Part shown: positions 35,099 to 45,054 of the stretch, in pieces
Layout: each line of letters begins with the position of its first letter
Numbering within the stretch: position 1 is the stretch's first letter
Origin: Gonocerus acuteangulatus
Lineage: Eukaryota; Arthropoda; Insecta; Hemiptera; Coreidae
Assembly: GCA_946811695.1 (NCBI GenBank)
Contig: OX328123.1
Coordinates: 122,627,929 to 122,691,928, forward strand
Direction of reading: 5' to 3'
Length of the DNA: 64,000 nucleotides
Program-made: the position numbers and the translations under genes
The notes under the pieces: model-generated
What the model was told of the DNA's origin: nothing
Databases searched by the model: none
What the model saw: the letters and a program-made list of their open reading frames with translations, nothing else

Positions 35099-36648
35099 CC
35101 TTCACTATACTGTAAAGAAATAAAAAGTACAATTATCAAGAACTAAAATAAACCTCTTTATAAAAAATAATAATGATTCATAACTTAACAAAAAAATGAA
35201 ACCTTTAAAAGTGCTTGGAAAAACGTATTTGCACATTTGGTGAACTATGACTCAGATTTTCCGTTTACCTTTTCATTAATCCTTCTGGGTCCACTCGTTT
35301 GTTCCTGAATTTATCACTAATCCTTTATTATCAATATTCTCTAGTATTTGAACCAGTTTGCTTTAGACAATAAGTCTATTATCATGCCCAAGACCTCTGA
35401 ATTGAGTTCCGCGACGCGTGAAACAAATGTTTTACTGAGGAATCAGCAAAAAACATATCGCCAAATCGCTGATTTCTTAGGGGTGAATTTTTCTACCATC
35501 TGATACGTCATAAGAAGGTATGAGGAACCTGGTACAACCGAAAACATTAAGCATAAAGGGCGTCCAAAAAAATTAACTGAGAGGTTGAAGAGGAAAATAA
35601 AAATGAAGTCCTTATAAAACCCAGGATAAGGTCTCGAGCGCTGGCTGCCATGGTCCAATCAACATCTGGAGTCCAGGTTAGTGCTAGAGCAATAAGATAT
35701 GCCCTAAATTCGGAAGGGCATCACGGTAGAGTACCAAGAATGAAGCCATACATCAGTGAAATTAACCGCAAAAAGCGGCTTGCTTTTGCTAGGGAATACG
35801 TACAGAAACCTTTAAGCTTTTGGGGAAATTTGGTATTTTCTGACAAAAGCTAATTTAATTTGTTTGGTTCAGATGGTCGTAAGACGATTTGGAGACGTCG
35901 TAATGAAGACCTAAAGAAGCAAAATGTTTCAGTGAGTGTTAAGCATGGTGGAGGCCATGTTATGGTTTTGTGGTGTTTATCCTATCATGGAGTGAGAAAA
36001 CTTGTGAATATCCAAGGTAATTTTAAATGCACAAGGCTACGTGAACATTCTGCGCCATTATTTGCGTAGTAGTTTTGCAAAAATGGGAATCCAGAATCAG
36101 TACGTATTCCAGCAGGACAACGATCCAAAACATACTGCGAGGATAAGAAAGGAGCGGTTGATATTTAACGTCCCCAAACAGCTCCACACTCATCCACAGT
36201 CACCAGATTTAAACACAATTGAAAATTTATGGCACACCCTTGATCAAAATGTCAGAAAATTCCATATCACTGGAAGACATTATCTTAAACAACTTCTGGT
36301 TCAAGAATGGGAAAAAATTAGTCTAGATTTAATTAAAAACCTAGTTCATTTAATGCCCAGACGTCTAGGGGCAATTATTGGCGCAAATGGCCTCTTTACA
36401 AAATATTAAAGATTGAGAGCTACAATTTTGAATTGTGAATATAGAAGTGTGCAAATACTTTTTTCTAAGCATTTTTAAAGTTTTCATTTCTTGTTAAGTT
36501 ATGAATCATTATTATTTTTTATAAAGAGGTTTATTTTAATTCTTGACAAATGTACTTTTTATATTTGTACAGTAAAGTGAAGTTTTTTGTTTCCCTGTAC
36601 TCAATTATTCATAAAAACGTGATGTGCAAATACTTTTTTCCACCACTC
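35099..36648 (+). mobile_element. Tc1-like transposon, left end truncated
   Basis: Long inverted repeats (35101-35238 and 36449-36585) flank a DD34E transposase relic. On the right, GTGCAAATACTTTTTTC occurs twice in direct orientation (36449-36465 and 36624-36640), an IR/DR arrangement of transposase sites. The right end CCACCACTC at 36648 is followed by TA, the Tc1 target. On the left only the inner site remains (about 35218-35235). The outer site is missing where the LINE 5' end abuts at 35098. Confidence 0.85.
35385..36409 (+). pseudogene. Tc1-like DD34E transposase pseudogene
   Basis: Starts MPKTSELSSATRETNVLL. The first HTH is QKTYRQIADFLGVNFSTI with a TGA directly after it, then a GRPKKLTERLK linker. 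Several stops and a frameshift follow, then VSARAIRYALNSEG. The catalytic motifs are NLVFSDKS with a stop before FNLFG, FQQDNDPKHTA, and QSPDLNTIENLW. Between the second Asp and the Glu there are 34 residues (DD34E), the Tc1 signature. All three acidic residues survive, but at least three stops and a frameshift near 36040 inactivate the gene. Confidence 0.9.
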
Positions 36649-36650
36649 TA

Positions 36651-37150
36651 TATGTACATTGTGTGCAAATTTACAACACACAAAAGGGTCTTGTGAAAAT
36701 TTACATAAAATGCTGATATTCTTTATTCCATTTTCCTTATATAAATATAATATACTTAGTAAAGTCGGGGATATTCCTAAGGACTATCCCCCAAAATACG
36801 ATGAATCGTGAGCTTCCTGGATTCTTTGATTTAATCAATCGAATCCCCAGACCGAACAAAGGCCGATTGTAGGGGGGAGGGGGCTGAATTAAACGAAGGA
36901 AAGATTTTCTGTCTCTTCTGAGCTCTCATCGGTTATTTAAATGTTCTAAAGACTGAAAATTAAGAAGATGTCGATCTGTTTTCATGCGCCAGTTTTGTTT
37001 TGGGGTAGCTCATTTCTGTTATTAAACATTCCATTAGGAAAACTTCCTTCAAACGGCATGAGAGGAAAGAATAAGCCAAGATAGAGAGACGTCAATGGAA
37101 AATATACTTTATCCTGGAACCTTATCTCTTATGAATAACAAACAAAGCCC
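36651..37150. other. Non-coding stretch
   Basis: No gene recognised. At 37139-37155 the motif ACAAACAAAGCCCCAAG occurs, also present at 29538-29554. It marks the left limit of duplicated unit X. Confidence 0.45.
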
Positions 37151-38090
37151 CAAGTCTGGGACAATTCAACAAATAATATTTAAAACTCAAAAAAAAAGCT
37201 TTAAAACATAATTTAATATATATTACACCACAATAACAATATTGAACGTTTTTAATACAAATAAACTATATATCATATTATTCTGATAATTATTTGCAAA
37301 CCATGTTTTGAAAAAAACTTTAGACATAATTTTTTTTTTACTACTCTACTTTTTTTATTTATTTTTCAGTTGTCTTTAATGTTTTTGTTTTCTTATATTT
37401 CAATACGTTTCTAAGTCTACTTGTAATGACTTCGTTTTTTTTTATTTCCAATTTTTCAGGTGCATTGAAATAAATGGCAGTATTGCCGCATACGCGATCC
37501 TTTTTATCTTTATTAGCTGATGCAGACTGTGGTAAAGGACGTATTTCTGACGGAGTACGGATATTCGCTTGATCGTGATTAGTATCTCAAGTAGGGTGCG
37601 ATTGCTGATGTCAGTTGGGGGGAAGTGTTAGATACACAACACCCGCTACATTTGCCTACGTATTTTATTTTACTTAAATCAAAGATAAAATATCAATTTA
37701 CTATTAGTGAAATTAGGAATCATAAGGTGTTAGTATATGAAACTATCACAAATGGAATTTTGCCATTGTATTAAAAACTCAAATATTATTAAACAATCTC
37801 TTGCATGAAAAAAAAAAGTTTGCTTACCTAAAAATACAAAAATCTGAGTTTTTTGTATTCATTTATCAGAATGATGAAAGGATAAATTGTTATATATTTT
37901 TTAGATTTTTTAAGTTTAATGGCTCAATTGCGCCGTGGCTCAATTGACCCTCTCTTCCCTGATTAAAGTATATACACATCAACTACCAACTGACTGACTT
38001 TGATTCTGCCGTTCTTATGAGGTCGTCGCCCTTGTTGCGAAACTCAACAACAATAAATAATAATAATAATAACAAATTCAAAATATGTAC
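37151..38090 (+). repeat. Unit X of a large inverted duplication, copy 1
   Basis: The segment from GCCCCAAGTCTGGG to GTACATATATATTT is the reverse complement of 40215-41155. It contains TCAATTGCGCCGTGGCTCAA and, on the minus strand at 37586-37362, a 75-codon open frame that is also open in the other copy. No known family is recognised. Confidence 0.85.
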
Positions 38091-38810
38091 ATATATATTT
38101 AACTATATATAATGAAATATGTAATAAAAAATTCAAAATATGTAGTAAAAAAATACCTAAAACACTTTAAAATATTGAAAAGAAAAGCAGAAATAATTAG
38201 TACTAACTTTATTATAAATGGTTACTATAAATGTAAAGAAAAAAATGACTAAAACTCTATAACATATTGAAAAATAAAGCGGAAATAAAAATTAGGAACT
38301 CATTTTAAAAGGGGAAAAAATAAGTTGAAAATTTCTACAGAAGAACATTATTTTGGAAAATTGTTTGAAACAACATGCATTTTTAAATTATCAAACGTGA
38401 AATGACGCCGGTCTGATCTCATAAGGGGAATATACATTGGTGGGGTTACCAATAACTGAGAATGTAAAATCTCGAGTAAAAATATATTCAGGGGAGTTCC
38501 TTGCCTGAGAAGATTTTTACAGCTCATATTCACATCTTCTACATTATCGGTTCCCACCCTTCCTAAACATACATTTTGAATTCCTTCTCGGAGAGCCTTT
38601 AGATGAAAAAAATCAAGCTGCTACAGAGGAAACTCGAACTCACATCTCCCGCAAGAGAATCCTAGTCCACAAAGAGACCCCCGATTGTTCAGTAAACTAT
38701 AATTTAGTATTATTAAAAAATAGTGACCAAAATCTTAACAGTTTATTTGTGTAGTGAGAAGGCCAATGAATAAAATACCTAATTAACATAAACTTCAATT
38801 TATTAAAATT

Positions 38811-38852
38811 GGCTCTACATGTTTCACATCCTTGGATCCCTCTTCAGGAACC
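38811..38852 (-). ncRNA. Hammerhead-like motif in arm Z
   Basis: On the minus strand the core CTGAAGA and GAAACATGTA are intact and helix I pairs GGTTC with GAGCC. Helix II (around GGATCCAAGGATG) has a mismatch or a very tight loop. The motif resembles the ribozyme of the PLE at 52-56 kb. Its inverted-duplicate partner is at 42800-42841. Confidence 0.55.
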
Positions 38853-39050
38853 CAAAAACTAGATTCAAACTGATGGATCGAAGGTAAATCTTCCTCCGGG
38901 TGTTGGATTTTTATGTTTGGAAACTATCGATAAATTAAACAGCTGACTAGAAACGCCGCTGACTGTTGCTATGCACATGATGTTCAGCCATGACGTGGCG
39001 ATTCTAAAAGAAGGTTCATCTTCGTTTCATTTGGCTGTATCTAGTTTCAG

Positions 39051-39088
39051 GCTCGTGAAGACGCATCTAATGATGTGAAACAAGTAGA
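39051..39088 (+). ncRNA. Mutated hammerhead-like motif in arm Z
   Basis: GTGAAGA replaces CTGAAGA (the C3 position is changed). Helix II pairs GCATC with GATGT, followed by GAAACAAGTA. It is likely inactive because the C3-G8 interaction is lost. The partner copy is at 42562-42604 (minus). Confidence 0.4.
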
Positions 39089-40214
39089 GAACATTTCAAT
39101 AAATATGTGTTTTTGTTAATCTGCTATTTTATTTAATGAATTTCCGCTTGCACAAGAAAATTACAATTTAGAATAAAAATGAGTTCCCAAGCCTTCATCA
39201 AAGCCAAAAACAGAAATTTATGGCCCTGTCGCGCCTACTTATGAAGACACTTTACGTTTCCCCGACATAGAACGGTTGCAGTGGAGCTCCATTGATTATG
39301 CTTATGAGAAAGAAGTCCGATAGTCCAGTTTGCACTCTCTCCAGGAAGTAATCCGACAAAACTCGCTTTTAGATTAATGGAAGTCGGGCCGTTTAAGGGT
39401 TAAAAACAACATCTAGGGCAAGGCACTGGCAAATCTTTAGAGGGTTCATAGAAGTATATAACATAGAATTCCCAATTGCTCTCAAAGAAGCTTTAGTGAA
39501 TTAAAATATTTATTTTAAATACATTGTTATTATTATTGTTTTATTTAAAAATGCTCCACTTTGGGTTGAATTCGATCGGATAAATTGTGTAGTTACGTGC
39601 TGGTCATTGGTATAGTATTGTTATACGCCAGGAAAGCAAAATACAAAATATATGAATAGCTAAAAATTAAAAAAAAAATCAAAAAATATGAAGAAAATGC
39701 GAATTAAAAACAATACTAGGTATATAAATAATGAACCAAAATCTCAACAATTGTTCTTATGTAGATATATTTTTGGTTACTGAAAAACGTTTGTTATTCG
39801 GCGTCTAGGATTTTTGCTAGTATCTTTACAGCACAAGACAAATTATTCAAACTACTTTTTAATTACTTTTTTTTTTAATAATTATTATTAATTTATCTAA
39901 AACAAAAATCAATAGCAGGAATAGTTACTCTGCTCTAAAAGAAAATGTCGGTTGGATTGTTATGGGAAATGCAAATTCCAGTTTGCTAAATATACTGACA
40001 CTTGTCTGCTGATTATAATGATCATACTTTTACTTATTTTTTTTTAATTATAGGCTCCGACTGCCAGGGTGGTTAGCACCACTCGCTTTTTGCTGAAGGA
40101 AGCAAATATTTAAAAACTTTTTGGCGCCTATAATTATTATTACAGATACTATTTACAACGGCTCTTCGTTTCTAACAAATGTTAAAAGAACCAACCCTAT
40201 AGCTTATATATATG

Positions 40215-41155
40215 TACATATTTTGAATTTGTTATTATTATTATTATTTATTGTTGTTGAGTTTCGCAACAAGGGCGACGACCTCATAAGAACGGCAGAA
40301 TCAAAGTCAGTCAGTTGGTAGTTGATGTGTATATACTTTAATCAGGGAAGAGAGGGTCAATTGAGCCACGGCGCAATTGAGCCATTAAACTTAAAAAATC
40401 TAAAAAATATATAACAATTTATCCTTTCATCATTCTGATAAATGAATAAAAAAAACTCAGATTTTTGTATTTTTAGGTAAGCAAACTTTTTTTTTCAAGC
40501 AAGAGATTGTTTAATAATATTTGAGTTTTTAATACAATGGCAAAATTCCATTTGTGATAGTTTCATATACTAACACCTTATGATTCCTAATTTCACTAAT
40601 AGTAAATTGATATTTTATCTTTGATTTAAGTAAAATAAAATACGTAGGCAAATGTAGCGGGTGTTGTGTATCTAACACTTCCCCCCAACTGACATCAGCA
40701 ATCGCACCCTACTTGAGATACTAATCACGATCAAGCGAATATCCGTACTCCGTCAGAAATACGTCCTTTACCACAGTCTGCATCAGCTAATAAAGATAAA
40801 AAGGATCGCGTATGCGGCAATACTGCCATTTATTTCAATGCACCTGAAAAATTGGAAATAAAAAAAAACGAAGTCATTACAAGTAGACTTAGAAACGTAT
40901 TGAAATATAAGAAAACAAAAACATTAAAGACAACTGAAAAATAAATAAAAAAAGTAGAGTAGTAAAAAAAAAATTATGTCTAAAGTTTTTTTCAAAACAT
41001 GGTTTGCAAATAATTATCAGAATAATATGATATATAGTTTATTTGTATTAAAAACGTTCAATATTGTTATTGTGGTGTAATATATATTAAATTATGTATT
41101 AAAGCTTTTTTTTTGAGTTTTAAATATTATTTGTTGAATTGTCCCAGACTTGGGG
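40215..41155 (-). repeat. Unit X', inverted copy of unit X
   Basis: Reverse complement of 37151-38090. It lies between the two Z arms. The plus strand 40717-40944 holds the 75-codon open frame, which ends KTLKTTEK followed by TAA and contains NTAIYFNAPEKLEIKKNEV. A (TTA)n stretch lies near 40231-40250. Confidence 0.85.
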
Positions 41156-41446
41156 CGGTTACACATATTTATAATTTTTTATAATTCTTATTATTTTTTG
41201 ACTAAATTACGTATCGGGAATTAAAATATATAAAAGAAGCTGCCATTTTCTAAAAAAAATATAAATTTGTTTTCAGCTAGAAATAAACCTTTTCCTCTAT
41301 CTATTGTGCTGTTTGTGCTTGAATTCATTGTAAGAAAGTTTTGAGATTATTGAATGAGTGCGTAGTGTGTATGGATCTATTTATTGCATTAGTGAGTATT
41401 AGTGATTAAGTAGGTATGTAAATAGATTTTTTATTTAGTATTAGTT
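41156..41446. other. Spacer between X' and Z'
   Basis: AT-rich sequence without a recognised counterpart in the left half of the duplication. Confidence 0.5.
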
Positions 41447-42561
41447 ATAAGCTATAGGGTTGGTTCTTTTAACATTTGTTAGAAACGAAGAGCCGTTGTA
41501 AATAGTATCTGTAATAATAGTTATAGGCGCCAAAAAGTTTTTAAATATTTGCTTCCTTCAGCAAAAAGCGAGTGGTGCTAACCACCCTGGCAGTCGGAGC
41601 CTATAATTAAAAAAAAATAAGTAAAAGTATGATCATTATAATCAGCAGACAAGTGTCAGTATATTTAGCAAACTGGAATTTGCATTTCCCATAACAATCC
41701 AACCGACATTTTCTTTTAGAGCAGAGTAACTATTCCTGCTATTGATTTTTGTTTTAGATAAATTAATAATAATTATTAAAAAAAAAGTAATTAAAAAGTA
41801 GTTTAAATAATTTGTCTTGTGCTGTAAAGATACTAGCAAAAATCCTAGACGCCGAATAACAAACGTTTTTCAGTAACCAAAAATATATCTACATAAGAAC
41901 AATTGTTGAGATTTTGGTTCATTATTTATATACCTAGTATTTTTTTTAATTCGCATTTTCTTCATATTTTTTGATTTTTTTTTAATTTTTAGCTATTCAT
42001 ATATTTTGTATTTTGCTTTCCTGGCGTATAACAATACTATACCAATGACCAGCACGTAACTACACAATTTATCCGATCGAATTCAACCCAAAGTGGAGCA
42101 TTTTTAAATAAAACAATAATAATAACAATGTATTTAAAATAAATATTTTAATTCACTAAAGCTTCTTTGAGAGCAATTGGGAATTCTATGTTATATACTT
42201 CTATGAACCCTCTAAAGATTTGCCAGTGCCTTGCCCTAGACGTTGTTTTTAACCCTTAAACGGCCCGACCTCCATTAATCTAAAAGCGAGTTTTGTCGGA
42301 TTACTTCCTGGAGAGAGTGCAAACTGGACTATCGGACTTCTTTCTCATAAGCATAATCAATGGAGCTCCACTGCAACCGTTCTATGTCGGGGAAACGTAA
42401 AGTGTCTTCATAAGTAGGCGCTACAGGGCCATAAATTTCTGTTTTTGGCTTTGATGAAGGCTTGGGAACTCATTTTTATTCTAAATTGTAATTTTCTTGT
42501 GCAAGCGGAAATTCATTAAATAAAATAGCAGATTAACAAAAACACATATTTATTGAAATAT

Positions 42562-42604
42562 TCTCTACTTGTTTCACATCATTAGATGCGTCTTCACGAG
42601 CCTG
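42562..42604 (-). ncRNA. Mutated hammerhead-like motif in arm Z'
   Basis: Duplicate of 39051-39088 with the same C3 change, on the opposite strand. Confidence 0.4.
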
Positions 42605-42799
42605 AAACTAGATACAGCCAAATGAAACGAAGATGAACCTTCTTTTAGAATCGCCACGTCATGGCTGAACATCATGTGCATAGCAACAGTCAGCGGCGTT
42701 TCTAGTCAGCCGTTTAATTTATCGATAGTTTCCAAACATAAAAATCCAACACCCGGAGGAAGATTTACCTTCGATCCATCAGTTTGAATCTAGTTTTTG

Positions 42800-42841
42800 G
42801 GTTCCTGAAGAGGGATCCAAGGATGTGAAACATGTAGAGCC
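42800..42841 (+). ncRNA. Hammerhead-like motif in arm Z'
   Basis: CTGAAGA at 42805-42811, GAAA at 42827-42830 and CATGTA following. Helix I is GGTTC (42800-42804) with GAGCC (42837-42841). Helix II is imperfect. It is the duplicate of 38811-38852. Confidence 0.55.
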
Positions 42842-43382
42842 AATTTTAATAAATTGAAGTTTATGTTAATTAGGTATTTTATTTATTGGCCTTCTCACTA
42901 CACAAATAAACTGTTAAGATTTTGGTCACTATTTTTTAATAATACTAAATTATAGTTTACTGAACAATCGGGGGTCTCTTTGTGGACTAGGATTCTCTTG
43001 CGGGAGATGTGAGTTCGAGTTTCCTCTGTAGCAGCTTGATTTTTTTCATCTAAAGGCTCTCCGAGAAGGAATTCAAAATGTATGTTTAGGAAGGGTGGGA
43101 ACCGATAATGTAGAAGATGTGAATATGAGCTGTAAAAATCTTCTCAGGCAAGGAACTCCCCTGAATATATTTTTACTCGAGATTTTACATTCTCAGTTAT
43201 TGGTAACCCCACCAATGTATATTCCCCTTATGAGATCAGACCGGCGTCATTTCACATTTGATAATTTAAAAATGCATGTTGTTTCAAACAATTTTCCAAA
43301 ATAATGTTCTTCTGTAGAAATTTTCAACTTATTTTTTCCCCTTTTGAAATGAGTTCCTAATTTTTATTTCCGCTTGAATAAA

Positions 43383-43760
43383 AAATTCAAAATATGTACA
43401 TATATATTTAACTATATATAATGAAATATGTAATAAAAAATTAAAAATATGTAGTAAAAAAATACCTAAAACACTATAAAATATTGAAAAGAAAAGCAGA
43501 AATAATTAGTACTAACTTTATTATAAATGGTTACTATAAATGTAAAGAAAAAAATGACTAAAACTCTATAACATATTGAAAAATAAAGCGGAAATAAAAA
43601 TTAGGAACTCATTTCAAAAGGGGAAAAAATAAGTTGAAAATTTCTACAGAAGAACATTATTTTGGAAAATTGTTTGAAACAACATGCATTTTTAAATTAT
43701 CAAACGTGAAATGACGCCGGTCTGATCTCATAAGGGGAATATACATTGGTGGGGTTACCG
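43383..43760 (+). repeat. Unit Y', direct copy of 38077-38452
   Basis: Near-identical to 38077-38452 (TTCAAAATATGTACATATAT to GGTGGGGTTACC). The copy ends abruptly at 43760, where the sequence switches to GATCAGGCCCATTTTG. Confidence 0.85.
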
Positions 43761-43789
43761 ATCAGGCCCATTTTGTTTCGGTGATTTTG

Positions 43790-44310
43790 CATAAAACGTT
43801 GCCGAAACGTGTCCGAGCGCTTCGTCCAATGCGCCTTAGGAGCTAAGACATAAAATAAAATAGGTTCAAAATTCATTATTTAATATCTCGACTCAAAAGA
43901 CATTGGCCTAGAGATCTGCTGCAGTGTCCAAGTGAAGTATTAGCAATGGCTTTCTCTTTGTTCAAGTGCGACAATTTTCTGTGGCTCACCGATCTCTCTT
44001 CGACTCCAGCCACTGGTCGGAGCAGAAGGGAGCTTGTGTAGGCACCTCTCAACGTCATCTGAGCGTCTTTCTGGCGTTAATCGAGGATGAAGTTGGAAGG
44101 CCTTGAGCGCAGAACCTCCATATTGTATCATTCATCATATTACGAGATGTATTTATATACAGCATGTAATAATCAATAAAGAAATATTATTAAAGTTAAT
44201 ATCTCGAGATTGCAGAATGATATCGACATGATTATTTTAATATATCATTTGTTTTAGAGAGTAGATAAAGGAATAATACAATTGTTAAACAATAATTTGT
44301 TATATATTTT
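43790..44310 (+). repeat. Repeat family D, split by a LINE tail
   Basis: CGTGTCCGAGCG, CGTCCAATGCGCCTTAGGAG and AAATAAAATAGGTT (43795-43880), then GATATCGACATGATT to TTGTTAAACAAT (44219-44290), match 62565-62745. There the two parts are contiguous. Here they are separated by the insertion at 43892-44195. Confidence 0.75.
43892..44195 (+). mobile_element. 5'-truncated LINE tail with 12-bp target-site duplication
   Basis: The insertion is flanked by TTAATATCTCGA at 43880-43891 and 44196-44207. It opens with 48 in-frame codons (LKRHWPRDLLQCPSEVLAMA onward) ending in TAG at about 44038, then a 3' untranslated region ending AATCAATAAAGAAATATTA. That is the form of an ORF2 C-terminus plus 3' UTR of a non-LTR retrotransposon. 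A sister copy is at 46845-47031. The clade is not identified. Confidence 0.75.
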
Positions 44311-44713
44311 TTAAAACGCATCTGCTCCTAGACCATAAGCGCCGTGGAATCATGGTTGCCAGCCACCTTTGCTTTTTAAAATTAGGAAACACCGTGATCT
44401 AGACTAAATTGATAACGCATTATTTTCATTCTCGGGTTTTCCGTTATTTTTTCCATTTAAAAACAAAAAGAATATCAAAATATGTAGCAAAAATTGGTAT
44501 TTATGGTATTTGTAAAAATATGGATTTTCGACAAAATATGTAATATAAAAACCTGTTTAAATGCTTTAAAATCACTTAAAACGCGCAGAATTTCTTTAGG
44601 AATCAGAAAAAAATATGTAAATACAATAATATCTGTTCCCTAATTATAAGTATTTACAAGGATCTTTTTGAGTCCTGAAAATATTAATCAGCTTTTTTCT
44701 TCTTCTTTTTCAG
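44311..44713. other. Intron sequence upstream of the receptor exon
   Basis: AT-rich and without open frames. It ends with a pyrimidine-rich tract (CTTTTTTCTTCTTCTTTTTC) and AG at 44712-44713, the splice acceptor of the next feature. Confidence 0.7.
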
Positions 44714-45054
44714 ATACTTTACGATCGTGCAAACTCCACGAGGCCCCGTCTGTCGAACAGCCAGATGCTCAGTAGCTTCTACCATAGCCTTGATCTGGGG
44801 CGTATCCTTCCTGTTCATGGTTCCTCTCATCTATTATCAAGAAGTGGAAGTGGTCAGAGCAGGACCTCTCGTCCTATATGAAGCCTGTGTCGAGCGATGG
44901 CCTTCCAGAACAGCGCAGGCTGCTTACACCATCTCCGTAGCCGTTGTTCAGTTCTTGCTACCTGTTATAGTACTCACATACATTCACGCAAGGATATCAT
45001 CTTATCTCAGCCTCCACTTGTCAAGTCCTCCGGTAGACCCATCCTGCAAGAGAG
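44714..45054 (+). CDS. Neuropeptide F / NPY-type receptor, internal exon (TM4-TM5)
   Basis: The exon is bounded by TTTTTCAG and GTACGT. Its first base closes an Arg codon and YFTIVQTP follows, so the intron splits the DRY motif at the end of TM3. Then come TM4 (STIALIWGVSFLFMVPLIYY), an extracellular loop 2 with the conserved Cys and Trp (ACVERWPSRTAQ), TM5 (VAVVQFLLPVIVLTYI) and the start of intracellular loop 3 (PVDPSCKR). The C-x-E/D-x-W-P-S loop and TM5 order match insect neuropeptide F receptors, G-protein-coupled receptors at the plasma membrane that control feeding-related signalling. Other NPY-like receptors such as sNPF or RYamide types are possible. The exon leaves in phase 1. No other exon of the gene was found. 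Confidence 0.8.

Larger units (their letters stand above)
38277..40206 (+). repeat. Arm Z of the large inverted duplication
   Basis: About 1.93 kb whose reverse complement occurs at 41447-43380 with only occasional mismatches in the parts compared (for example at 38399, 39232 and 39410). Both arms encode the same 69-codon frame (38557-38348 minus, 43095-43304 plus), which I do not recognise. Inside lie two hammerhead-like motifs in opposite orientation with flanks similar to PLE LTR-like repeats, so part of the arm is retroelement-derived. Confidence 0.85.
41447..43380 (-). repeat. Arm Z', inverted copy of arm Z
   Basis: Reverse complement of 38277-40206. Its right end is followed immediately by a direct copy of 38077-38452, so 43205-43380 and 43583-43760 also form an inverted repeat with a roughly 200-base spacer. 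Confidence 0.85.

Noticed and set aside
38348..43304. Identical 69-codon ORFs at 38348-38557 (minus) and 43095-43304 (plus) as a duplicated gene
   Set aside because: They are identical because the whole Z arms are near-identical. No domain, start context or splice sites were recognised, so this is not evidence of selection.
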